From: Nymphaea colorata | Lineage: Eukaryota; Streptophyta; Magnoliopsida; Nymphaeales; Nymphaeaceae | Assembly: GCF_008831285.2 (NCBI RefSeq) | Contig: NC_045146.1 | Span: forward strand, 24,507,703 to 24,571,702 | Reading direction: 5' to 3' | Length of the DNA stretch: 64,000 nt | Part shown: piece after piece, positions 48,773-60,162 of the stretch | Numbering within the stretch: the stretch's first letter is position 1 | Layout: each line of letters opens with the position of its first letter | Made by a program: the position numbers and the translations under genes | Notes under the pieces: generated by a model | Seen by the model: the letters and a program-made list of their open reading frames with translations, nothing else | Databases searched by the model: none | Told to the model about the DNA's origin: nothing

Positions 48773-49840
48773 ATGGCGTCCGCGCTACCACCACCATCCT
48801 CTTCATCCTCCTCTGGGGCGCGGGACGAGGATCCCATTCTCTCCCACTGGTGCTACCAGTGCGACAAGCGGGTCGCGGTTGACCCCCTCCCCCACCAACC
48901 TGACATCGTCTGCCGAGAGTGCAATAACGGATTCGTCGAGCTCATCGCCGCCCCTCCTCCCCCGCCCGCCTCCAACACCGCGGCCGGTGGCAGCCGTCCG
49001 GAGCCCTCGTTCAATCGCCAGTTCCTGCAGATCCTCCGCCTTTTTGCGCACGCTGCCCAGATTGGCCGCCACCAACAATCTCCATCCCGGTCGAGGGACG
49101 AATCGCCTGCCGTCGCTAGCGGCAGCGGCGGGGTTAGTGGTAGTGACGATGGCGAACTGCCTTGGTATGGGATCGTGGAACCGGATTCGGCTGAGGCACC
49201 GGAAACCGATGATTTTCTGCGAATCGAACTCGATGATGGATGGGAGGAAGCGACCTTCGAAGGCGACGAGGAAGAAGACGACGACGAAGAGCAGGGGCCG
49301 CAGGAGAATGAGGGGCAGAGGCAGGGCCGGCGTGACGTTGTGCGGGTTCGGATCAGAGATCGGAGCTTGCAGTTCTCCGGCAGCGGCCGGGCGATCGATT
49401 GGCAGGAGATCCTTGGAGGACTGGAGGACAACAGCATCGAATTGAGGGTGGAATTCCCCGGAAGAGAAGGGGAACGGTACGTGGGGAACCCAGAGGACTA
49501 CGTCGATGCGGCCGGATATGAGGTTGTGCTGCAGAATTTGACGGAGAACGAGGGTGGTACGAGGAAAGGGGCGCCGCCTGCTTCACGATCGGCCATCCTT
49601 GGCCTGCCGACCGTCACCTTGGGCAAGGACGGGGAGAATCAATTGTGTGCTATTTGCAAAGAAGGGGCTTCTGCGGGTGACAAGGGAAGAGCACTGCCCT
49701 GCAGACATGTCTACCATGAAGAATGCATTCTCCCTTGGTTGAACTCCAGAAATTCTTGCCCTGTTTGTAGGTATGAGCTCCCGACAGATGATGCAGAGTA
49801 TGAAGAGCAGAGGAAAAGGATGGGTGGCTCCTTTATGTGA
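48773..49840 (+). CDS. RING-H2 E3 ubiquitin ligase, RING1/RDUF/CIP8 type with N-terminal zinc ribbon
   Basis: Single-exon gene of 355 residues; the ATG at 48773 (TCCATGGCG) is the first in frame. Near the N-terminus a BCA2-type zinc ribbon is visible, C27xxC30 and C47xxC50 around WCYQCDKRV and VCRECNNGF. The middle is Pro/Ser/Gly-rich and contains an acidic run EEEDDDEEQ followed by a basic RVRIRDRS block. The C-terminal RING-H2 has the spacing C292-x2-C295-x14-C310-x-H312-x2-H315-x2-C318-x10-C329-x2-C332, complete for binding two zinc ions. A conserved VEYVGNPEDYVDAA-like segment (ERYVGNPEDYVDAAGYE) precedes it, as in this family. Members transfer ubiquitin from E2 enzymes to targets and several act in drought, ABA or light signalling; the substrate here is unknown. 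Intronless structure is usual for the family. Confidence 0.9.
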   Translation: MASALPPPSSSSSSGARDEDPILSHWCYQCDKRVAVDPLPHQPDIVCRECNNGFVELIAAPPPPPASNTAAGGSRPEPSFNRQFLQILRLFAHAAQIGRHQQSPSRSRDESPAVASGSGGVSGSDDGELPWYGIVEPDSAEAPETDDFLRIELDDGWEEATFEGDEEEDDDEEQGPQENEGQRQGRRDVVRVRIRDRSLQFSGSGRAIDWQEILGGLEDNSIELRVEFPGREGERYVGNPEDYVDAAGYEVVLQNLTENEGGTRKGAPPASRSAILGLPTVTLGKDGENQLCAICKEGASAGDKGRALPCRHVYHEECILPWLNSRNSCPVCRYELPTDDAEYEEQRKRMGGSFM

Positions 49841-52533
49841 GATGTCCCCTTTGATAGTGGGTGACAGTGAGTAGAATTGGAGGTGTGGCTCTGCCAATGG
49901 TGATGATTCATCAAGAATTTCGTGTTTATTGTTGTTGTTGTTGCTACTGCTGCTGTTAGTAATAACTATGAGCAATGTTGTATATAATTTGTGTTTCAGT
50001 TTCCTTCTTTTGTTAATTTCTGTTTCATAACTTGGTACTGTTTGTTGTTTTTTCCTTTATACGTTTTTCCTTTTCCCTTTGATGTATTCTCGTAGCGTAG
50101 AATCGCGTCCATCTGGTTCGTTTCTTACTTCCCTTTGCTTTCGTACCTTTGTTTATCAACTTTCTGTGGTGTTTGGCTGCGTAATCTTTGCCTTTTGCTT
50201 TCTTGTTCCTTCTATAGGTTCCCAGTTCTGGGTTTTGATCATCTTTAAGAAAGGAAAACAACTTGGCAGATTAAATGTAAGGCTCGTGGATGCTATTACC
50301 TGTTACGATTAGTGCCGTCGTTTCTTGGTGCTGCAGTCTTTTTCTTTTTTCTTTCTGAGCTATTATTATAGAGAACTATTCTTTGTTCCTCTAGTGGTTC
50401 CCTTTTGAATCAAATTTTTATGTTAATAATAATAGTTCTGAACCGTTCCTTCACTTTGTTAGCTTCTATCGGTTTCTAACAATAATGTTTCTACAGCTTC
50501 AGGGATTTCCTAATCTGTCTAATGATTTCTACTGTGTTTCTTCATAAACGTTTCACTGTCTTCTAATTTGTTCCTTCTCTTGTTCTCCTCTCTTCAAAGG
50601 GTTTATTTCCTCCTTGATAAATTCGAGGATCATGTGGAGTAATAAAAATTTCATGGAACTTTTTTCGTACATAGGTGGGGAGTGGGGACCGGTTTCCCCT
50701 ATTTTAGTTGCCGATCATGTTTAGTTTTACGGTTCATTTGCATTATCTGTTGATAGAAAAATTTTTAATAATGCGTTCATGTTCTTGTAGTCATATTCTT
50801 TTATGTTTTTCAAGAAACATGCTTCCCAGTCAAAGGATTGCAGGAGAACAGCAAGACTCTTACCCAGTTGTCTGGCTTGCAAACTATGCTCATTGCTCAT
50901 TATTTTCTTTTCAGCTGTCAAGTGATGCCAATATATATTGCAAAAATTTTAAATTTGAAGTCATCATCCTCAGTATCCTATTGGGTCTCGGTGATTATTT
51001 TCAACTATATATATGTAAAATTTTAGGAATCACATTTTCATTCTGTGAGGACTTATCAGTTTTAGATTAGTGGATGTAGTTTCTCCAATTGTCTATTCAT
51101 CTCGACGACCTTATCTTTAGCCCATTTGTCCGTTGAAAATGCTGTTAGTTGGCGAGCATTTTATATGTTTGTGGAACTTGTGCTTTGAGCTATGTGGGTT
51201 GCCTTTTTCTTCAAAAAAGTTAGCAGCTATTACTTTTGTTTCTTTTTTATCCTTGTTTTCAACTTTTAGGTTCATCTGTTATATGTGCATTCATAGATGA
51301 CAACTTCAGGTTTGTCTTTGGCTAAATGGTAGATAATTAAGGCATGCATGGACATTGCTAACTTACAGATGTTAGTAAATTGGACATACTTCCTTAAGTT
51401 TGAAGCCCAACAGGGCATCTCTTGCAAGGGGTTAGAGCTGAGTGTACTTCCAGATGGTTGACGGGAACCTCATGGGATTTATCAGCCAGAGGTGTTGTCA
51501 TAGATGAAGGAACTTTACATATCTTGTCAAGTGAAGATGATGGACATTATCAATTGTTCAGCTTACACTTTAGCTCATTATGTACCAATCAGAGGCCTTT
51601 CAATGCATGGTCATGGATGAAGAGGATTTTATTTTGTCCAGAGAAAATGAACATTATAGTTTAGCTTGCCGTTTTTTTCTATTATCCTAGTTTTCTTCTT
51701 GGTTTTCGACATTACTTTCACACAATTAATTGACAAATTTTCCTGTAGCAGTGGTGCCCGTCCAGATGATACGTTGTTTTTTGTTGCCCTTCCTGAGGTC
51801 AGAGTTGGTGTCTGCCGTAAGTAAACCTAAGGGTTGGTACAGGAGGTGTAGAGATAAATCTTACCTCTGAGATGGCAGGTGCAGCTAGTGATGTAGTTTT
51901 CCTATATTTGCATCAGCATGAAATTGTTGTCAAAATATGTGTGTTGATAACTTTTCTAAAACAACTCAGTTTGTGCATATGTTGTGAATAGTTTACAGTA
52001 GTCGCTATGATTGATATGTTCTGCGTACAATTTTAATTTCTTTCAGTAATACCATGAAGGATATACACATCAGACTTTCAAATGTGTATCAATATGCATA
52101 GCTCAAGATACTTAAATGATAAAATGGTTGGAAATAAGGGCGTTGTTGAAGGGCCTTCAATTTTGAAGGCCACGGATCATTTGAATGTCCCAGAATTGCC
52201 CTTATGCAGCATGGTCGGACCTTTTCAGCTCAGGTTTAATTACAAATGCTTAACAGTCTCTTCATCATTTTATTCTTTTATTGTTTTTCGTATGATGAAG
52301 TCACATCATGGAATGCGAGTCCTACTCCGTGGCTGCTGCAAACTTTTGTTGCTTAGCTTATACGAAGAGCAATACTAATCAAACACTTGGTTAAGATGAT
52401 CCCATAAGAAGAAACAGGAATATACCTGTTTGAAGGTTTGTGATGAATTATTACTATAAAAGAAATGGAATATTCTGCATTTGATGCGGTATATCCCTAT
52501 CATTGCGCACGGGGCACCGCCCATGTCTGTATT
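49841..52533. other. Region between the RING gene and the retrotransposon
   Basis: The first few hundred bases are the RING gene 3' flank, with (TTG)n near 49926-49943. Beyond it I see no protein family; open frames are at most 120 codons. The sequence up to 52533 is the left host flank of the retrotransposon and continues at 63053. Confidence 0.5.
52529..52533 (+). repeat. 5-bp target-site duplication, left copy
   Basis: GTATT directly before the TGTAAAA start of the left LTR; the same GTATT follows the right LTR at 63048-63052. Five-base duplications are normal for Ty3/Gypsy integrases. Confidence 0.92.
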
Positions 52534-55418
52534 TGTAAAACCCACGACGTTAATCCTTCCGTTTTCTTTTGAAACTGCCCATTTTCATTATAAAAGGAAT
52601 AATATGGAAAGAAGACGAATGATTTTCTAACTGAAAAGAATTAAAGGGATGAGAAAGGAAATCAAGAGGCAGTTTCCTTTCTTGTGAGAAACTGAAAAGA
52701 AAAAAAACGGATGACAATTAAGAAGGCCTGTAGAGGGTTATTTAACCCCATGTTTCAGAAAATGATCATTTCTTTTACTGCATTCACAGAGGAAAAAGCT
52801 CAACGGCAAAGACTTTGAGAGAAAGAGGGAGAAGGTGAGGAAGAGATCCTCATTTGTGCTGCTGGAAAGGAACGAGAAGCAAAAAGAGGTTGCTGCTGGA
52901 AATCAATCTCGATTAGAAGGTATGGGGATTTTCAGCCATGATTGAAGCATGAAGCCATGTATTTTGATCTCTTATGGATACCTATATACTTAGAAGATGA
53001 ATCCATGTAGAGAAATTTCAGTCATAAACGTGAAGCCTCTGTATTTTGGTTTTCTGTACGTATGCTACTTATGTTCATCCGTGAGAACCCTAAAACTGAG
53101 TATGAATTTCTATGTTATGGGCTTCGTTCAAGGATTTGACCAAACCGCATGAAAGTTATGACCGGAGGCATGTTAGTCTTTGTTAGGTTTTGGAACCTCT
53201 CGGATGTTCATGTGATGTTGTTTCTCTTTTCTGATTTTTTTTTAAAGAGAGCATGTTAGATATGAAGGTGAAGCATGTCGTTCTATGTTGCTACGTTGTT
53301 TCTTCTTGTAGTTATTTCATTCATGAGAAATCAAGACTAGAGTAACATAGCAGATATCTCTGAGATGAAGGAGACGTTAGAGAAATCAAACCAACTTCAA
53401 TAAAATTATATACAGAACCCTCACGGAGGGTTTGACCATGGAATTTGATATATAGAATGTCAGTGGGAAGACTCTATTGTCCAGAACGACGTCGACAGAG
53501 GGCAACGCCTGCTCTGCTCGACATACAGTAAAGGAAAAACCAACATACAGAAAGGAGGAAAGGAAGGAAACACAATGAGTTTGCCAACGAATAGAGGCAA
53601 TCGCCCAACCAATTGGAAAACCAGCCATTGTTCCTCACGCTGGTTGAGTAAAGGTGAAACGCAGCGTCCTCCTCCTACCGTTTCTCTTCGTTGATGGTTC
53701 ATCCCCGTCGCAGCGAAGGTGGAGACTAAGAGCCATTGAAGCATCGGCTCTTGGGTAGACTGCCTTCCCCACGCTGGTGCAAAATGAGGGCAGAGGAAGC
53801 GGCGATTTTTAGGAGGGAAATGTCGGACGGTCGGTGGGCGGCGCCATAGGACCCGAGCGTTGGAGCTCGCGAGAGGAAGGCGCTCCTCTCTCTCTGGTTT
53901 GTTCCCCCCCTTTGAACAAGGAGGAAGATCCACCGCCGGGCGAGGAAGGTGCTGTTGTGAAGAGAGAAAGCCAACGAGAAAAAGAAGAGGAGCTCCCTTA
54001 CGAAGAGAGAGAAAACGCGGGTGAGAAATGAAGAAAACGAGTGGGTTTCGTTTTTATAACAAGACTCAAAAATTACAAAGCGGGTCCACCTCTTAAGCAG
54101 AATTCACGAAAAGGCTGTTAAAATTTTTAATCATTCATGCCGCAACGTTTTTGCTAAAAACATCTTCAAAAAAAGGGGTCCGCAAAAGTTATTTTCTATA
54201 AGAACCAAAGAACTCTTTCGAAATTGTGAATCAGTACCCTTTGAATTCTTAAAATTGTCAAAAGAGGGTTTTTATAAATTGGTTTGCAATTTCGATGGAA
54301 AAACCGTAATTTTATGTATTATTGCTCTGTGGTACCTTTTGTATTATTTAAATTTCAGGAATAGGGGTATTGAACCCCCTTGTTTTGAAATGGTGATTGT
54401 TGTGTTTAGTCTGGATGTGATATGCTCTATATTAGTGCACGTATTATCGATTTTGTTTTGGTGCCATTAAATTAAGATTTAAAATGGTTGAATTATTCTG
54501 TTTGGGAAACCGAGCCTGAGGGCGGTTTCTGAGAGGGGTATTAGACAAGGTCTAGTAAGGAGAAACCCTCACTTTTGAAATTCGAAGGCGAAACGTGGGC
54601 TTTGTGCGATGGTTTATGCGAGTGCGAGCTTTCTGTTTTACCCAGTGTTTGGTTTCGTCCCGGGAGGTAGTGGTCACACTCCTCTGGCTGTACTGGAGGG
54701 CCCACAGGGTATTGGGCGGCACAAGGGCTCGGGATTCTGTTCTGTTTCTGTTTGGGAGCGAGACTCCTGGTCTCTCCACCCGGGTTCCTAGAGAGACCAT
54801 GCTGCTGCAGCGGCGATCTGGGATATCTCAGGAGGCTTCACTTCAGGTGCCCTCGATCCGTTGGATCGCCTGGTGAAGAGATGTTCTGTTCTGCCCGTGA
54901 GTGCCCACGGGGATTTCTGTTGCTCGGCACGATGACCATGACATTGTCAGAGAACCACGGTTGGAAGCCTACGAAAATTTGGAGGTTGTGCACACCTCAT
55001 TCTGTCTTTGGTGATATGATATGTGTTAAGTTTTAGAAAACTTATGGATTGTAGTTTATAAGGCCTTTTTGGAATCGTTATACGAAATTAAACATTATTT
55101 TGGGCCATGTTTCATTCATGGCTGGATTTTCTCATACTCAGAGGAATTCTGACCTTTCTTTCTATCTCTACAGGTAGTCCTTGATAGATTTTGGCTTTGG
55201 AGTGACGACCTTGGTCTTGTGATGGACGGGCATTGGCATTCTGGACACTGCGTCGGTTTTGGGGACTTGTGTTTATTTTGGTTGTTTGGGTCCATTTGTT
55301 TTATTTTAATACGGTGCATTTGTTTATGTTTTGGTCATGACTCAGTGTTGCTTCCGCTATGATTTATGTTAATAATAAAAAAAAAAAAAAAATTGTTGTC
55401 AAAAATTGGGTCGTGACA
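52534..55418 (+). repeat. Left LTR, 2,885 bp
   Basis: Begins TGTAAAACCCACGACG and ends GGGTCGTGACA, so TG...CA ends. It contains the retrotransposon promoter and polyadenylation signals, but I could not assign a TATA box with confidence. Several open frames inside (up to 157 codons, minus strand) are repeated identically in the other LTR and show no family resemblance. It has an A16 run near the right end. Confidence 0.95.
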
Positions 55419-55422
55419 ACTT

Positions 55423-55434
55423 TGGTATCAGAGC
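55423..55434 (+). other. Primer-binding site (initiator tRNA-Met)
   Basis: TGGTATCAGAGC, four bases after the left LTR. It is complementary to the 3' end of the plant initiator methionine tRNA, the usual primer for minus-strand DNA synthesis in Ty3/Gypsy and Copia elements. Confidence 0.92.
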
Positions 55435-55612
55435 ACAGTGTCTAGAGTCCATGTCCAATGCCAGTGTCGATCACAAGTAGAGGAAGGTCATCCAAACCTG
55501 TTAAAGAAGGGTGTTTAGATTTCGATGTAAAAATTGAGTTTCATATTTTTGTGGTAGTTTTAATAAAGTGCTTTATGTATTCATAATTATTTTCTCTGTG
55601 CGGTGTAGTTCA

Positions 55613-58600
55613 ATGGCACGCACTAGAGGAGGGAGTGTTAGTGGAGGAAGGAGAACTCCTCGCAACAATGGAAACCGGAACACAGAGGCTCATCCTACTG
55701 GACCTAGGACGCCTGGCAGAAACATCCAACAACAACAGACATTCATCATGAACACTTTGCAGATGATGACAGGATTGATGTATGGCCTGACGCAGAATAC
55801 ATCTTCAGGAGGAACAAGTACGGATACAAACAGAACGACTAATGGTGAGGCAAGGGGAGTAACTCACCAACAGTTTATGAACTTGCACCCTCCGACGTTC
55901 CATGGGAAAGGCACAGCTGATGATGCTGAACAGTGGATAATAGAAACTGAGGAAATCTTTTCCACCCTGGAAGTGCCTGACAACAAGAAGGTTCGATATG
56001 GAACTTTTATGCTAAAAGGAGATGCTAAGGAATGGTGGCGGACTCAACGGGAATTGAAGTTCGCAAATCACGAAGCGACTTGGGCAGAATTCAAGGAAGC
56101 CTTCACACATGCCTATATCCCAACTTTCACACGGGAGAAATGCATGCAAGAATTCTTGGAGCTTCAGCAAGGGAGTTTGAGTTTGCATGAGTACGTCGTC
56201 AAATTCAGACATCTGGAAAAATATTGCCTACATGTGTATACTACTGATGCGGACCGAGCAAATAAGTTCGTCAGAGGACTTAAAGACGGGTTGCAGAACC
56301 AAGTAATTAGTAGTCGTCCGAGGGATCTAGACGACGCTATCGACATGGCCACACGTCTTGAGGAAGGCTGGAACAGGATGCAAGGGACAGATAGGAAGAG
56401 TGAATCTCTGCGACCCAGGTCGGGACCTGACATGTTTAAGAGAAGGCGCAGTGACAGGGGAAACCAATGGGACAGATTCAAGAGACAGAGGCCATCGACA
56501 TCCAGGGGGGACAGTGAATGCCCCAAGTGTCATCGCCAACATCCTGGTAAACCATGTTACAGAGATATCGGAGCATGTCTTTACTGTGGAGCACAAGGTC
56601 ATTTTATTCGTGAGTGCCCAAAGAAGAAAGAGGTAGAGCAGAGGCGTAGTGCAACCAATCAGCCAGCAGAAAAGAAGGTACCTGGCAGAGTTTACGCGAC
56701 CACGGTTGAAGAGTTGAAACCTACTGACGTAATTGAAGGTACCCTTCTTGTACAATCTCATTGGGCTCATGTTTTGTTTGATTCTGGAGCATCGCATTCT
56801 TTTGTTGCTAAGAGTTTTGCTGAACTTTTAAAGTTAGAAAGAAAGAATATGCCTTATCAATTGTTAGTCGCTACACCTATGGGAAACAAAGACACATGCA
56901 GAACGTATTTAGAAAATGTGAAAATAGAAATACATGAACATTTATTACCAGCACAGTTAGTGGTAATGAATATGTTGGGGTATGACGTAATCCTAGGAAT
57001 GGATTGGTTATACCATCACTACGCAACGATAGATTGCAGAAAAAAGAAGCTGAAGATTCAGTTGGAGAATGGTCAAAGGTTCGAATTTAGGGTAAAAACA
57101 CCCCAAGATCAAAGAAAGTTAGTTGTCTCAGCAGTTAAGGCAAGGAAATACATGGAAAATGGGTGCACTGCATATTTGGTTAGCATGGACGCAATCGAGC
57201 AGAAATTAAAACCCATTAGTGAGGTGCATACGGTGAAGGACTATGCAGACGTGTTTCCTGAAGATTTACCTGGATTACCTCCTGTACGAGAGGTGGAGTT
57301 TGGCATCGAATTGATACCAGGAACTGCACCTATTTCTAAGGCTCCATACAGAATGGCACCAGCAGAACTAAAAGAATTAAAGAAACAGATCCAAGATTTG
57401 GCCAGCAAAGGATTTATTCGTCCAAGTGTGTCACCTTGGGGAGCACCAGTCTTGTTTGTAAAGAAAAAAGATGGGTCAATGCGGTTGTGTATTGACTATC
57501 GCATGTTGAATCAGGTTACAATCAAGAACAAATATCCATTGCCTAGAATCGAAGATTTATTCGATCAATTAAAGGAAGCAAAGGTGTTTTCTAAGATAGA
57601 CTTGAGGTCGGGATACCATCAATTGCGAATTAAGGAAGAAGATATTCCCAAAACAGCATTTCGCACACGTTATGGGCATTATGAGTTTCGAGTGATGCCT
57701 TTTGGACTCACAAATGCCCCAGCAGCTTTTATGGGTCTCATGAATCGGATATTTCATGAGTACTTAGACCGATTCGTTATAGTATTCATTGATGATGTGC
57801 TAGTATACTCCGAGTGTGAAGCGATGCATGCGGCACATCTCGAGTTAGTGATGAGGATTTTGAGAGAAAATCAACTGTATGCCAAATATTCCAAGTGTGA
57901 GTTTTGGCTTGACAAAGTGAATTTCTTGGGACATGTAATATCTAAGGAGGGAGTGGCAGTTGATCCGGCCAAAGTGGAAGCTGTACAACAATGGAATGCG
58001 CCAACTAATGTGTCAGAAATCAGAAGTTTTCTTGGCTTGGCAGGTTACTACAGAAAGTTCATCAAGGATTTTTCGAAGATTGCAACTCCATTGACTAAAC
58101 TGTTACGGAAAGGAGTGAAATTTACGTGGACAGAGGATTGTCAGAAGAGTTTTCAGATGTTGAAAGACAGTTTGACTAGTGCCCCAATTCTAACACTGCC
58201 AAATGGGAGGAAAGGATTTGTGGTGTATACCGATGCTTCGGGAACAGGATATGGAGCGGTGCTTATGCAAAAGGACAATGTTATAGCTTATGCCTCTAGA
58301 CAACTAAAACAACACGAGAAGAACTATCCAACACATGATTTGGAATTAGGAGCGGTGGTGTTTGCACTAAAAATATGGAGACATTACCTATATGGTGTGG
58401 AATTTGAAGTATTTTCTGACCATAAATCCCTCAAATATTTGTTCTCACAGAAAGAATTAAACCTAAGACAAAGAAGATGGCTGGAATATCTCAAAGATTA
58501 CGACTTTGAAATAAAGTATCATCCAGGAAAGGCCAATGTGGTAGCCGATGCACTCAGCAGAAAGACGACTGCTAAAGCTAGTGGACTATTAATGCAGACA

Positions 58601-59056
58601 TGGAATTTGGTGGAAGACTTGGAAAAATGGCATCCATTGCGAGATGATAATGGAAAGGTGAAGTGTGCAGGAATAATTCGAGATAGCTTCCTTGATGAGA
58701 TTATTGAGAAACAAAAACAGAGCCCGGAATATGCGAAGTTGAAACTTGAATGTCACAAGAAAGAAGAAACTCCTTATTTGGAGGACGAGGATGGATCCGT
58801 GTGGTTCAATGGTAGATTGTGGGTTCCGAATGATCCTGAAGTGAAGAACAAGTTATTAGAAGAGGCACACAAGACAAGATACACCATACATCCAGGAAGC
58901 ACAAAGATGTATCAAAATTTAAGGATAAACTTCTGGTGGCCAGGAATGAAGAAAGAGATTGCTGAGTTCGTCTCACGATGCTTGGTGTGTCAACAGGTTA
59001 AAGTGGAACATCAGAAACCAGGTGGATTGATGCAACAGATAGAAATTCCTCAATGA
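55613..59056 (+). CDS. gag-pol: Retrotransposon gag-pol, 5' part (Gag, protease, reverse transcriptase, RNase H, integrase zinc-binding)
   Basis: Open from the ATG at 55613 for 1,147 codons to a TGA at 59054-59056. Gag (retrotrans_gag type, about 55870-56330) is followed by two CCHC zinc knuckles (56518-56616, spacing CX2CX3HX4C and CX2CX4HX4C). The protease has DSGA near 56780. Reverse transcriptase (about 57330-57960) shows the FIDD catalytic box near 57790. RNase H (about 58200-58560) has YTDAS and DALSRK motifs. The integrase HHCC zinc finger follows (about 58860-58990). The TGA sits where relatives of this family normally have a codon for a conserved aromatic residue, and the same frame continues directly behind it. 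Whether any protein is made beyond it is unknown. Confidence 0.92.
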   Translation: MARTRGGSVSGGRRTPRNNGNRNTEAHPTGPRTPGRNIQQQQTFIMNTLQMMTGLMYGLTQNTSSGGTSTDTNRTTNGEARGVTHQQFMNLHPPTFHGKGTADDAEQWIIETEEIFSTLEVPDNKKVRYGTFMLKGDAKEWWRTQRELKFANHEATWAEFKEAFTHAYIPTFTREKCMQEFLELQQGSLSLHEYVVKFRHLEKYCLHVYTTDADRANKFVRGLKDGLQNQVISSRPRDLDDAIDMATRLEEGWNRMQGTDRKSESLRPRSGPDMFKRRRSDRGNQWDRFKRQRPSTSRGDSECPKCHRQHPGKPCYRDIGACLYCGAQGHFIRECPKKKEVEQRRSATNQPAEKKVPGRVYATTVEELKPTDVIEGTLLVQSHWAHVLFDSGASHSFVAKSFAELLKLERKNMPYQLLVATPMGNKDTCRTYLENVKIEIHEHLLPAQLVVMNMLGYDVILGMDWLYHHYATIDCRKKKLKIQLENGQRFEFRVKTPQDQRKLVVSAVKARKYMENGCTAYLVSMDAIEQKLKPISEVHTVKDYADVFPEDLPGLPPVREVEFGIELIPGTAPISKAPYRMAPAELKELKKQIQDLASKGFIRPSVSPWGAPVLFVKKKDGSMRLCIDYRMLNQVTIKNKYPLPRIEDLFDQLKEAKVFSKIDLRSGYHQLRIKEEDIPKTAFRTRYGHYEFRVMPFGLTNAPAAFMGLMNRIFHEYLDRFVIVFIDDVLVYSECEAMHAAHLELVMRILRENQLYAKYSKCEFWLDKVNFLGHVISKEGVAVDPAKVEAVQQWNAPTNVSEIRSFLGLAGYYRKFIKDFSKIATPLTKLLRKGVKFTWTEDCQKSFQMLKDSLTSAPILTLPNGRKGFVVYTDASGTGYGAVLMQKDNVIAYASRQLKQHEKNYPTHDLELGAVVFALKIWRHYLYGVEFEVFSDHKSLKYLFSQKELNLRQRRWLEYLKDYDFEIKYHPGKANVVADALSRKTTAKASGLLMQTWNLVEDLEKWHPLRDDNGKVKCAGIIRDSFLDEIIEKQKQSPEYAKLKLECHKKEETPYLEDEDGSVWFNGRLWVPNDPEVKNKLLEEAHKTRYTIHPGSTKMYQNLRINFWWPGMKKEIAEFVSRCLVCQQVKVEHQKPGGLMQQIEIPQ

Positions 59057-60115
59057 AAATGGGAAGACATCACCATGGACTTTGTAGTGGGGTTACCACG
59101 TACTCGACGACAACACGATGCTATTTGGGTAGTGGTTGACCGCCTAACAAAATCTGCACATTTTCTTCCGATCAAGATTTCACAATCACTAGAAAGTCTG
59201 GCAGATTTGTATGTGGATGAAATTGTGAGACTTCATGGAATCCCTAAATCAATAATCTCTGACAGAGATCCAAGATTTACATCTAAGTTTTGGAGAAGGT
59301 TACAGGAAGCATTGGGAACAAAATTGAAACTGAGTACAGCATTTCATCCGCAAACAGATGGACAGTCTGAGCGAACCATCCAGACTCTTGAAGATATGTT
59401 AAGGGCTTGTGTTTTGCAATGGAAGGGTGAATGGGACAAACATGTGAAGTTGGCTGAATTTGCCTACAACAACAGCTATCACTCTAGCATTGGAATGGCT
59501 CCGTTTGAAGCTCTTTATGGCCGACCTTGTAGATCACCATCATGTTGGACAGAGATAGGAGACAACAAGATTGAGGATCCTTTGGTGATTCAACACTACA
59601 CTGATCAAGTCAATATGATTAGAAAGAAACTTTTGGCTGCTCAGAGTCGACAAAAGAGTTATGCAGACCAACGACGAAGAGAGTTGGCTTTTGAAGCAGG
59701 AGATCATGTCTTTGTCAAGATATCACCCACCAAAAGTGTTTTTCGATTCGGAAAGAAGGGAAAATTGAGCCCAAGATACATTGGTCCATTCGAGATTTTG
59801 GAAAAAGTTGGAGAGGTTGCATATCGAATTGCACTTCCACCGCAGTATAGTCATGTTCATCCAGTATTTCACGTGTCGATGTTAAGGAAGTATGTACCTG
59901 ATCCTTCGCATGTGATAGACTATGAAGAAGTCGATTTGCAAGAGGACTTGACAACCGAGGAAAAGCCGTTTCGAATCATAGACCGAAAGGAGCATGTATT
60001 GCGAAAGAAGACAATCCCACTAGTTCAAGTGGAATGGCAGCATCATGGCATCAAAGAATGCACGTGGGAGCCAGAAGAAGACATGAGAAAGAGTTACCCT
60101 CAATTGTTTCAATAA
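59057..60115 (+). CDS. pol: Retrotransposon pol, 3' part (integrase core and chromodomain-like tail), behind an in-frame stop
   Basis: Same reading frame as the upstream part, 352 codons, with the first ATG at 59075. The integrase catalytic core shows the D-D-E pattern: the first D in MDFVVGLP, the second in SDRDPRF, and the E in QSERTIQ. A C-terminal GPY/F-type module ([19 protein letters not shown]) and a chromodomain-like end (WEPEEDMRK) follow. No second frameshift or stop was seen. It could only be made as part of the polyprotein if the TGA were read through, or from the internal ATG, lacking the zinc-binding part. Confidence 0.88.
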   Translation, partial: KWEDITMDFVVGLPRTRRQHDAIWVVVDRLTKSAHFLPIKISQSLESLADLYVDEIVRLHGIPKSIISDRDPRFTSKFWRRLQEALGTKLKLSTAFHPQTDGQSERTIQTLEDMLRACVLQWKGEWDKHVKLAEFAYNNSYHSSIGMAPFEALYGRPCRSPSCWTEIGDNKIEDPLVIQHYTDQVNMIRKKLLAAQSRQKSYADQRRRELAFEAGDHVFVKISPTKSVFRFGKKGKLSPRYIGPFEILEKVGEVAYRIALPPQYSHVHPVFHVSMLRKYVPDPSHVIDYEEVDLQEDLTTEEKPFRIIDRKEHVLRKKTIPLVQVEWQHHGIKECTWEPEEDMRKSYPQLFQ

Positions 60116-60150
60116 GGTACGCTCAAATTTCGAGGACGAAATTTCTTTTT

Positions 60151-60162
60151 AGGGGGGGAGGA
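60151..60162 (+). other. Polypurine tract
   Basis: AGGGGGGGAGGA immediately before the right LTR at 60163, the primer for plus-strand DNA synthesis. Confidence 0.9.

Noticed and set aside
53460-53933. 157-codon minus-strand frame in the LTR as a gene
   Set aside because: Duplicated exactly in the other LTR, no family resemblance; treated as LTR sequence.
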